A model generated the notes under the pieces. The model ran no database searches, was not told the DNA's origin, and saw only the letters and a list, made by a program, of their open reading frames with translations. A stretch of DNA of 64,000 nt. Origin: Callaeas wilsoni. Taxonomy: Eukaryota; Chordata; Aves; Passeriformes; Callaeidae. The position numbers were made by a program, and so were the translations under genes. This document shows positions 53,691-64,000 of the stretch, piece after piece; position 1 is the stretch's first letter, and the number at the start of each line of letters is the position of its first letter. The stretch lies in the NCBI GenBank assembly GCA_013398955.1, contig VWPU01019251.1, positions 1 to 64,000 of the forward strand. Direction: 5' to 3'.

Positions 53691-53724
53691 GGGGGAGTAG
53701 GGAAGGGGGGAAAGGGAGGTGGGG
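53691..53724 (+). repeat. G-rich tract (G-quadruplex potential on plus strand)
   Basis: Five G-runs of three to six (53691-53695, 53700-53702, 53705-53710, 53714-53716, 53721-53724) with short loops meet the usual G-quadruplex pattern on the plus strand. Confidence 0.85.
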
Positions 53725-56700
53725 TGTGGCATGGAAAGTGACATTCCTGTAGTTTAAATACAAACTAAAATATACCTTTGGCATTTAGGTTAGAGGCTAT
53801 CTTGTATCTTTCTAGCTCCAACTCTGACAGTCAGGGAAAATCACTGTATTATCAAGGGAGATTTGGGGAATATTCAAAATTCACATTTATCTATAATCTT
53901 CTCACATGAACTGTCACAGAAGACAGTTTGATGGCCTAGAACCTTCTATGGTCCTTCCCAAATCTAGATGTAATGTTACTTGGGCAACAGCATCATATTC
54001 AAGAATTGGCGTCAAATACCACACGAGATGCTAAGATGAAGACAGAATTGAACAAAGGTGTGTTTTTTCAGTATTTGAAAGATCTCTATTAACCTCTGAC
54101 ACATACTCCTTCCTGTAAACCACCCTATAAAGCCCAGTACTTCATATCTGCAAATGCCATATTGCATACAGTGGTAGTAATACCTGTTATAAAAAAAAGC
54201 ATGAAAATTAGGATACTAGGTTGTCATTACAAACATTTCATTATTTCCTCCAAAGGAAGGAACTGAAATAAAGACAGAGCTTAATGATTCTGTGATTCTA
54301 AGTGTAAAATAAACTTAAAACCAGATATGGCTTTAGTGTCCTTATGACTGAGAAACAAACAGGATGCTTAATGGAGCATGGGAAAATGAAAATTTCGAGT
54401 ATTCTGTCATGGGGTTCTCTTAATCCTTTCAACAATCACACTTTGTATAGCTCTTATGTTCTAATGCAGTGGGACAATAATGAAGAAGTGAGAGAAAACC
54501 ACAGCAGATGAAATTGTGCCCTTTAGTATGTTGCAAATATATTGATACCCTTGAGATTTATAGGCCTTCTCATTCCCCTCAAATTTTGAATTAATGTGTT
54601 TTTATTGCTAATAAACTTAGCCTGTATCAGTTGGGGAAAACCATGATGCAGAAAGGTACTTCATAGTGGAAAGAACTAGTCTGAAGAGCAACGATTCTCA
54701 TCTCTTAATGGTAGTACAAAACTTTGGTTAAGAAAGACCGTGTTTCTGTTACATACAAAGTGGTAGGTAAGAAGACCCTAAAGTGACAAATGAGGCATAG
54801 CACTTGTTTTCTCTAAAATTTTTTCTGCTTTTCCGAAAATTTCAAGAAATCCATGTTTGACCAAAGCAAATCACAATAAATATTAAAACATCACTAGTCC
54901 TTCTTCCTTAGTTCAACAATATCATATACTACCTCTTCTGGTTGAGCTGGAGGCAGAAGCTTTCCTGCCATCTTAAAAAAAAGAGCTATACCATTTTCTC
55001 AGGAAGAAAAATTCCAGCCAGTAAATCCTACGTGCATTCCCAAAACAATTTCAGCCTTCCTACAAGTGCCACAGAAAAATGAGGTATTTCAATTTAGTTT
55101 ATTTGTATGCAATTTTTCTTTTAACTGTTTCTTATTTCAAAGAGAGAATAAAAGGTGGTACATCAAAATTAAGCAAAAGATCTTAGTCTCTCAAAAAAAA
55201 AAGCCACATAATGCACAGTTAACCATTTAGAATGATCACCATCAAGCTTGATAATCTATAGATTTCCATTTAATTACTGCCTCAAACTACATTCTGATCC
55301 ATAAGAAACCTTGGTTTATTGCCTAATAATACCTCTCCTAAATTAAAATACAAACTTGGAAGATACCAAGGTCTCTTATCTATTGACTCGCATCTTAAAA
55401 AACATGTTTTCAAAAAGAATTCTGGGTGAAATGTAAAATTACAACTTTTTAAATAATCTTAGTAGATAAGATTTATTGAAAGTTCAAATATTTTAATTGG
55501 CATAAGACTATGACTTGTGAAAAAGATCTTCCAAAAGCACTTAAGCCACAGAGTGATACCAGATATAAATTTTTGTCAAGAATAGTTAGTGTACCAAAAC
55601 AGAGGCTAGTGTCTAATTTATATATATATTTAAATATTTAATTTTTATGACTCATGTACAGGCCAGACTCAACAAAAACCGAAATTAATAGAAATATTAA
55701 TATTTTATCTATTAGATTAATAATCACCTCTGAAAAGAAGAAAATCATATACTTTAAGAACTCTGCTGAAATCTGATTCACAGGGAAAAAGCCAGTAGTT
55801 TCAGAATGGTATCAGAGACTGTTACAGATACCATTTCTACACTTTTAATGGGTATTATTAACAACATGTAATTTTAGTTTAGTTAATATCTTGTGAAAGT
55901 ATAGTTTCAAAACTATCCAGAATGCTAAAAACCAGAAGAGAGTTTGACCTCCAAGAGCTCTCATCCTTTCACAGAGGACATTATCATGAGTAATAAGCAC
56001 ACTGCAGCTTTGATGAGTGTGAGCCTCAGGTCTTCCACCACACACGGTTCATTGAGTTGAGTAGTGAGCTGTGGGGCAATTTGGCTTTTTCCTTGCCACA
56101 GCATAACAGCTAAAGACTTTAGGGAATCCCTGAGAACACAGCAGCTCAGTCAATATGCTATTTCTCGTATACAGGGAGGGGGCCACTTCCAGGCAGAAAC
56201 CCTAATGGGACTTAGCGTCCTGTTTAAGACAATAAAATGCTGTTTTGACACATCTTTTGTTTCTTATTCCTAAAAGGCAAAATGTTTATCCTCAGGAATT
56301 TGGTTTGACATTGAAAAGTATACAGACAATGAACTTACTAATTTTGGTGATAGCTAAGAATAAAATAATTCTGGACTATCATATTAAATGAAAAGCTATC
56401 CAGACAGTTTTCAAATTCATAACCTGGAGCTGGGAACATACACAATAATGCCTTGACTTTGACACATATTTAGCAAGCTCAGCTCTCTTTGACTCATGTC
56501 CATATATTCTAAAATTAGAAACTGATTCTTTCACTGATTCCAAAAATCAATCTCTTGTACCAGAAAGAGATTTTTTTAAAAAAAAATTTAGTTTAATTAT
56601 AAAAAACAAAATCCCATCATTTCTAATTAAGGAAGGATATGGTTGCATTTTGTGCGATAGGGATCTGGATTATTTTAAATATCCACTTTTAAACCAAGAT

Positions 56701-59700
56701 TTTTCATTCAAGCATGTTGATTTAATTAGATCAGAATTCAGATTCAAAAGAAATTGTAGTGAAAGGAAAAAGTGAGAGAACCCCACCTCACACACCAGAG
56801 TAAAAAGAGGGTACTAATTTAAAAACCGAAACCACTCTTTTTCATTTTGCCCAACTTGCCTCAGTATGTTGTTTTTTGTTCAGCAGTGTGAGTGGCTGGA
56901 AAAACATGACCATGGGATCTCAGGCTAAGCATAAGAAATTATTGGCTCCTTCAGTAGTAACACATATCAATTTAAAGAGAAAGATTTAAATGTCAAAGAA
57001 ACCTAAAAATTGATTTTAACCTTGTAAGCAATTACTAGAGAAAAAGAGAAAAAGAAGGGGGAAGGAAAAGCGGAACAATAATCCTACCTGATGTTTAATA
57101 ATTTAATAATTATAAAACAAAATTCACTCAAAAAATCTCAGTGTGAAGTCTTGGTTCTGCAGAATCAAGCCTTAAAAAAAAATTCAGTCCACTAATTACT
57201 GTACAATTTTCAAAGATACTTAAGTAGGCCATTTGAGAATCGTGACACAAGTTTTCATTGTTTCCATTAGAAAGGAAAGAGCATTTTAAAATGTCAAAAG
57301 TATTTTAAAGATTAAAAATAATATCAGGTATGTAGGGTGCTTTGCTCCTACAATCATGGCAATTTCTCATATACCTTTTGAAAAGATTTTTCTCAACAGA
57401 AATCTATCAGAGATAGGAACTACTTTGTCGTGCTTCTGCAAATTATTTAACACTGGCACAATTTTCAAATTACCCACATTCTCTACTTTTAAAGATTATC
57501 TAGAGCATCACTATCCCACCTAATTATTTTCATAACCTAATCAAGCTTTCCCCTAAATCTATCTTGAGTTTTTGGGTTTCCACTGTAACCATTATCTTTT
57601 AGCCACTTCAAATTAGAATTCTGTTTAATATTTAGTCAGAATAGATTCATGACTACTGGAAAGCAAAAGACCGTTTACTATGGAAGACTTTAATTATCCT
57701 TACATTCCTTGTAGCAATATACCTTTCATCCTATTAGCAGATCCATAAGATTATTCTGTAGTTAATACGATCAGTAATATTACATTACTCTGGCTTGAGT
57801 TTTTGTTTGTTCCTTCCTGACTGTGATGAGAACACAGGTCCTTTTTTTACCAAAAACAGTCCAGAAATCTGCACATGATCCTTTTTTTAATAAGATAGAA
57901 TGTCAAAATAAAAAGGCTTAATGATGACACAGTAGAAGTGAAGTCCAATTACATTAAAACAGGTGTCTGATGTGTTGCAAAGTGAAAGATATCATTAGGA
58001 CTAGAGAAAAAGGAGAAGAGCAGTCACATGGGTCCTTAAGAGTGATACCAGTAACGGTGGTGAGAATAATAGCTGCTGACGTCTCAATGAAATTAGCTAC
58101 AGCAGAGCTGGATTATGAGGCACTGAAATAGTACTCTGAGAACTCAGAACTGACCTATTAATCACATACAGAGCTAAAAAGCCCTACTAGGTACTTAAAG
58201 CTCACCAATGAGAATATAATTCACTAGAAACTTTCTGATATTTATAGTCACAATCTATACACAGAAGTAGGGTATGTGAGAAAAAAAATCAGGCAGTAAG
58301 TATTCTGAAACTTCTGCTGAAGATATTTCATCTTGATTGAGTGAGGGGGAAAAAAACACACCAAGAAAATAGGTGAGATGTTTGCCAGTTTACCACTTTT
58401 CAGAAAATGTTTTCTCAAGAATCTACTACCCTTAAAAAAATTAAGGACAGAAAACTCTTTATTAGGTTCCAGCAGCAGCCATGTTTTCCATCCTGTATGT
58501 TATTGGTATCAGTGTTCTATAATGCTTGCAGCAAGATGCACAGCAAGAACTATATAGAAAAACATATTAGAGGTATTAATGTTGTCTTACGAAGAAAAGA
58601 TTTAAGTATTTAACAGGAACTAAAAGTAACTGACAAGATAACCACAAAAGTACTGCAAATAATAGTGAAACATGAAGTGTAATGCAAATAAGCACCAAAA
58701 GTGCCAAGCATTATGGAAGAAATAAAACAGAAAGCATTCTTAAATATTACTCAAATTACATGCTTGAAACATTATCTGGAAGCTGTTGAACAAACACCTT
58801 ATAAAAATCATGTATTAAAACATCTATCCTTTCTGTCTAGTGAGGAAAAGCAAAAACATTGTAACATATTGCCAAATACTCAAGCTAAATCGAAATAGAA
58901 ACTATTTCTATAATTGAATGAGATAGAAAAAACATAGTAAGCTTGTCACTGTATTTCAGATATTACATTACAATAGAATATGCACAAAGGAACTAAAGTG
59001 ATATAAAATTTCACCCAAATAATTCATGAATAATGTAAGAGAAAATTAGGCCGTCAGTAAAAGATATGCAAACTATTACTAGCAGTTTAGCATGTTAGCA
59101 AAAAAAACCCCTTAATAAATTTCTTTAAGTTACTTAGTTTATTAGAAAACATCAGAATTCAGGAATTACAGAAAAGTATGCATTTTGCCTGGGCATAGAA
59201 TACATACAGAAAATCTTCAGCAGAAATAATAGAATTATTAGATTTGTGACACATGGATAATAAGTACATTGTATACTTTACTTTTTATTTAATAGATTAT
59301 AATCTTGAGACTATTTTAAAGAGATATTTCATACCAGATCAGGTAGAAAATACTTGAATTACACAGCATAGTGAAATTGAAAGCTATCATTAAAGTTATG
59401 TTCAATTATAGAAAGCAGTTGCGCTCAGCCGTGTTAGTTTTTTTGATCCAAACGAGGTGTGAGCTCTGTGTATTAAAGGATTATAAAATAATCTAACAAG
59501 GAAAAGGGAAAAGAAGTTTGCAAATAATACTGCTGAAGTAAATAGATTTTTGATTTGGTTATCTCACAAAAAAACCCTTAAAAATCAATTTGGATTATTC
59601 ATAAATTATTTTTAATCTGTTTTTCTCATTGAGATGAAAAACCTATTGAGATAAGAAGCTGCTGCTAGGGGCATCATAATTTATTAAACAGCTCTGCCAT

Positions 59701-61259
59701 GAGACAATAGGATCTACATTTAATTGCTTCTGCTGTTTGCTGATTGCCCTATTCACCTTGATACAGAACCACTACAGGAGCAGTCTACGTAAAATGTAAT
59801 GTCTCAGCAAAAAGAACTGCAATAAAGACCCGTGAGATTACTATGTGGCCTAGTATTCAGGGAATTCTACAAGTCTGTGGAATGTGAGAAAACAAACTCT
59901 CTGCATTCTTGCTCTTATTTTTGGTGGATGAGGATACCATCAAAACCATAAACTCTCAGTTGAGCTTGGCAGACTGCTTCAGCAACATTAATCCAATGAA
60001 CTTCTTTTTTACATGTTGAAATTATTAATGCAATTTAAGCCAAAAGTGGTCTTGGTATTGATGGAAACCAAAGGACGGTTTTCAAAGAATGCCTTGGTGA
60101 AAAAGTTTTCTACTGTTATAAATCCCATTTTCAAAGGTTTAAATTACTTTCTGAACTTTCTTCATGGATCTATTATTACACAAAGAATCTACTTTGTTCA
60201 TCGTTTCATCAATCTCTTTTTCTCTGTTTTGGTAACTTTAAGAGAAGCAGTTGACAACTAGCCTGTGGCAATTCACTTTTGAAAAGATAATTCATACATT
60301 ATTTTTAAAAAATATTAATAGTTAAAATACAATGAGAGCCCAAATGCATATCAAATATAATTTAAAATATACTTAAATATTAAGTTTACACATTTTACAG
60401 ATCACTTATACTTACTTATATGAGCAGTTGCATCACTCAAGCAATTCTACCAGATCCCTGTTATTCCAAAAATTTAGTCCTCATAAATGACAGATAAAAA
60501 AATCCAAACAAACAAAGAAAGCAAATGCTAAAAAAATCCCCAACCAACCAACAAATCAAAAAAAAAGGACTTAAATGAATTCATTCACGAGAACGGATTT
60601 TCTAGCTGCCCTGCTGTCACAGGCTCCACATCGTACAAACCTCTTCACGGCTATTTTTAACATGCAACAGTCAATTATTTTCATGCCTTTCTCCAATACA
60701 CTATTGAAAGTCTGTTCCAGCGGCCAATTAAACCCCATTGATTTCTTCTATTTTGCCAACACAGCTCTAACAGAGAAGTGTTAGAAAATCCAATGGTTTG
60801 TAGCTAAAACTGCCTAGCCATGTTGGTTAAACTCATCCTTAAAACTCTGCAACAATAGAGGACCCACAGGCGAGACATTTCTTTTACCATCTCAAGCACA
60901 TCTTTATCTAGAGTTACTTTTCTAAAATTATGGGGGTTTATTTCAATAAGAATTCTCTTAGACTCTGCTATCTCCTATCACTGCAGATATGTATTTAGAA
61001 TACAAAAATTATCCAATATTTGCCATTCAGTTTCACAGTGCATGAGGAATTCTGATGTCCAGTAGTTGAAAACCTATGTGCAATAAAAATATATGTCCCT
61101 GAACATATTTGCACACCATTTTTTTTATTTCTCTGTCCTGACTTCTAATGTAAAGAAAAAGAATTCAATAATATCATATATTGCTTTCTGCTGAAAAGGA
61201 AACAGTATTGATTCATAGCGGAAAGTCTCACGTGAAAATCCTTGACTGTAGCTACCTAA
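53725..61259. other. Unique AT-rich noncoding DNA
   Basis: About 7.5 kb with no gene recognised. A possible old CR1 3' scrap, plus strand, lies at about 53925-53965 ('gtttgatggcctagaacc'), and a purine-rich tract at about 57037-57070. Two lysine-rich open stretches in one frame (58407-58613, 58701-58898) are separated by three stops and match no family I know. An A-rich tract covers about 60495-60570. Confidence 0.5.
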
Positions 61260-62666
61260 ATGTCATGGCAGTCAGGTGAAGTCCCTAGTGACAGGAAAAA
61301 GGAAAACATTGCATCCATTTTTTAAAAGGGTGAAAAGAGGACTCTGGGAACTACTGACCTGTTAGCTTCATCTCTATTCTTGGGCAGATCACAGAGCAAT
61401 CCTCCTAGAAACTGTGCTAATGTTCTTGGAGGACCTGGAGGTGATTCAAGACAGCCAGCATGGCTTCACCAAGGGCGACCTGGTGGCCTTTAAATTACTA
61501 CATCAGTAAACAAAGGAAGGACTATGGATGTCCAGGACTTCTGTAAAGTCTTTTACATGGTACCCTCCAACATCCTTCTCTCCAAATTGGAGAGAGATTA
61601 ATTTGATGGATGGACTATGTAGTAGATAAGAAACTGGCTGGATGGTTGCATCCAGGGAATAGTGGTAACCAGCTCAGTGTCTAGATGGAGATCAGTGATG
61701 GGTGGTGTCCCACAGGGATCTAAACTGTGACCAGGACTGTTCATTATCTTCATCGATTACATAGTAGGATCAAGTAAGTTTGCAGATGACTCCAAGCTGA
61801 GTGGTGCCACTGACACACCTGAAGGATGGAACGCCAGCCAGAGGGACCTGTACAAGCTCAAGAAGTGAATTCATGCGAATTTCACGAGGCTGAACAAGGC
61901 CAGGTGCAAAGTCCTGAATCTGGGCTGGAGCAACAATCAACATAACACAGGCTGGAGGATAAAGGAATTGAGAGCAGCCCTGCCAAGAAGGACTTGGGCA
62001 TGCTGGGGGATGAGAGGCTGGACGTGACCCAGCCATGGGCACTCATAGCCCAGAGAGCCAAATCTGTCCTGGGCTGCATCCAAAGCAGTGTGGGCAGCAG
62101 GGTTTGGAAGGGCATTCTGCCCCTCTGCTCCATTCTGGTGAGACCCCACCTGGAGTAGAGCGAGGTCTAGGTCTGGAGTACTCAGCACATGTCAGAAAGA
62201 CATGGACCTGTTGGTGTGAGTTCAGAGCAGGGCCATGAAGATGATCAGAGGGATAGAACAGCTTAACTACAAATAAAGGCTAAAAGAATTGGGGTTGTTC
62301 ATCATGGAAAAGTCTCCAGAGTGTCCTTATTGTAGTCTTTCAGTACTGAGAGGGAGCTTATAAAAAAGATGGGGACAGACCTTTTAACAGAGTAATAGGA
62401 CAAGGGATAATGGTTTTAAGCTGAAAGAAGGTAGACTCAGTCTAGAACTAAGGGAGAAATTTCTTGTAATGAGGGTAGTGAAATATTGGAATAAGTTGCC
62501 TAGAGAGGTGGTGGATGTCCTTTCCCTGGAAACATTTAAGGTCAAGGCTGGAAAGGAGCTCTGGGTAACCTGATCTAGTTGAAGATGTCTCTGCTTATTG
62601 CTGAGGCAGTTGGACTAGATGACCTTTAAAGTTCCCCTCCAATCCACACCATTCTTTGATTCTATG
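61260..62666 (+). mobile_element. CR1 LINE, 5'-truncated, with reverse transcriptase remnant
   Basis: This is the longest CR1 copy here, about 1.4 kb. It runs from the middle of ORF2 ('catggcagtcaggtgaagtc') to the 3' UTR and tail ('ccattctttgattctatg'). The reverse transcriptase motif GVPQGS is encoded at 61704-61721, and the catalytic FADD box, holding two of the active-site aspartates, at 61779-61790 in the same frame. A TGA lies between them and another follows the DLYKLKK segment, so the copy is dead. It is cut off at its 5' end as most CR1 insertions are. No target duplication was seen, as is usual for CR1. Similarity at the ends fades gradually, so limits are approximate to about ten bases. 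Confidence 0.95.
61701..62042 (+). pseudogene. Broken CR1 ORF2 (reverse transcriptase domain)
   Basis: The plus-strand frame with GVPQGS and FADD is the remnant of the CR1 ORF2 polymerase. Reverse transcriptase copies CR1 RNA into DNA at the insertion site. Here the frame is interrupted by at least two TGA codons and lacks the N-terminal endonuclease, so no functional enzyme is possible. Open frames on the opposite strand over the same bases are shadows. Confidence 0.8.
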
Positions 62667-64000
62667 TGATCCCCCAAGAGACTCAGAACACTAGAAAAAA
62701 TGTCTTCCTTACTTTTTTAAGACATGCAAGCACATTTGTGCTTTTTTCAAAGTATCCCCTAACAAACATAAACGATCGTGCAAAACTTATCCAGAATGCC
62801 AAAACCTCTTTTGGTATCAGAAATACGATACATCTTAAAGCCTGTAGCACTCACTGCTGCTATGACAAATCTCATTCCAAATCTATTGACGTCCTCAACT
62901 TACATTCCTGACACCTAAAACTGAAGCCTCTTGAGTACTCAGCATTTTCAGAGCACTTCAAACACTGGTGAATAGCTAGAAAAGAGTAGGTTTTTATGAA
63001 ATTTTGGAATGCTTCTAAATATCTCGTTCTGTGTTTTCTCTAACTGACAGTTAAAATACTAAGCACATTATTCGATAAGGAAAATATTACATCGTTGTTC
63101 TGAGAGGTTCTGGTGCTTTCCCAATCATCTCTTACCTACACTACTGATAATGTGTAAGGGTAACACAACTGGACTAGCCTGTCATTCTGTAAGGGCATTC
63201 TTCTTCAAGAGTTCAGAGGGAGCTAAAGCACTTCAGATCTGTATAAGGGATTCTTGAAAATATTCAGACTATGATGTTACGAGATTAACATCTGTGGCTA
63301 TCAGAGATATGGACTAATCATTACCACAGACTCCATTCTGTCTGTGTTTCTGTCCTGAACATGTCTACATGGATAATGCTTGGACTCTACTGTTTCTCAC
63401 CCATGTGTAATAACAGACTTCACTGGCATCATTGTCACAGTACACCCAAATTGCAAGAGTAACTCGTTGCATGCAGAACATAAAGCTTAGACATCTCCCT
63501 CTCCAGTGACGCACCGGCACAACCTCAGCTTGAGGGTACAGGAGGCAGGAATTACTGAGCTGACAAACAGCTCTACCAGGGCTTTGCCTGGCTACTTCCA
63601 GGACACAGAAGTCATTTCCATAGGGATAGCACAAACTGAAGGCATTTTCTAACCAACACTGTTTTACAAAAGACCTTAAGTTTTAAAATTGTATCATCTA
63701 AGGTTTGGTTGAAATCAGACAACAGGTTCCAAAGCTATAAAAGGGAGGAAACAGATACCGATGATCATGTAGGCCTCATTTCTTCAAGAAACCAAGGGAA
63801 AAAAAAAAAACAAACTTGTATATATACATGAGAGTTTCAAAGCACTTCTTCCTGCCTAGCATTCTATGTCTGTTCACTTGATTAAAATCCACTAAAATAC
63901 CTGTGAATATATGGAAAGTATATGGCATTTCAGGAAAGCAGTGAACTTAAACTCTTAGTCATAAGTATGTTTGTGCATTTTATATTTTCCAAGTATCAAA
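62667..64000. other. AT-rich noncoding DNA
   Basis: No gene or repeat recognised after the CR1 tail. A GC-richer patch at about 63480-63600 has a minus-strand open frame (89 codons to 63365) of unrecognised content. A short A-run lies near 63799-63810. Confidence 0.55.

Noticed and set aside
54283..54300. CR1-tail-like 'aatgattctgtgattcta'
   Set aside because: The bases before it show no CR1 3'-UTR signature, so the short match could be chance.
61770..62238. Several overlapping open frames on both strands
   Set aside because: They are shadows of the CR1 ORF2 remnant, whose true frame is shown by GVPQGS and FADD on the plus strand.
1..64000. CRISPR array, bacterial operon, tRNA or rRNA genes
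   Set aside because: No regularly spaced repeats, no ribosome-binding-site-led gene series and no tRNA or rRNA landmarks were seen; the repeats are avian.

Overview
This window looks like AT-rich noncoding DNA from a bird nuclear genome, either intergenic or a large intron. The bird call rests on repeats. There are CR1 LINE fragments on both strands, two keeping the CR1 3' tail built on ATTCTATG. There is also one complete solo LTR of a type common in birds, starting TGTTCTGGTTTCAGCTG, and a second LTR-like unit. CR1s are few and diverged and no mammalian SINEs are seen, as in birds. The LTR types suggest a non-galliform bird, but that is weak.

I can support no protein-coding gene. The longest open frames are about 127-128 codons (47309-47692 plus, 17273-17659 minus), none resembles a family I recognise, and by rough estimate that length is near the chance maximum for 64 kb this AT-rich. 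I saw no rRNA, tRNA, CRISPR or prokaryote-like operon structure. A few segments have exon-like splice signals and an open frame or GC-richer composition: 6456-6607 and 7841-7987 (minus), 13573-13708 (minus), 22633-22716 (plus), 26354-26504 (plus). They do not join into one model and several may be pseudo-exons, so all have low confidence.

Layout. 1-12155: mostly unique AT-rich DNA, with a possible ancient LINE at 640-1180 and a GC-richer, exon-like patch at 6.4-8.2 kb. 12156-12767: complete solo LTR with near-matching 5-bp flanks. 14815-15180: second LTR-like unit. 15-27 kb: unique DNA with two short tandem duplications and candidate exons. 27671-27983 and 30369-30622: two CR1 3' fragments in opposite orientations. 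31-49 kb: unique DNA with microsatellites, an AT-rich inverted repeat and an old CR1 piece at 42880-43100. 49040-50100: a roughly 1-kb GC-rich block that looks like an inserted repeat. 50.1-61.2 kb: unique DNA with a strand-switching C-rich/G-rich pair at 53576-53724. 61260-62666: the longest CR1 copy, with recognisable reverse transcriptase motifs and in-frame stops. The remainder is unique DNA.

The genes do not work together in any system visible here. The content is repeats in a gene-poor background, perhaps with a few exons or conserved regulatory elements that only alignment or RNA data could confirm. I found no convincing undescribed biological system.
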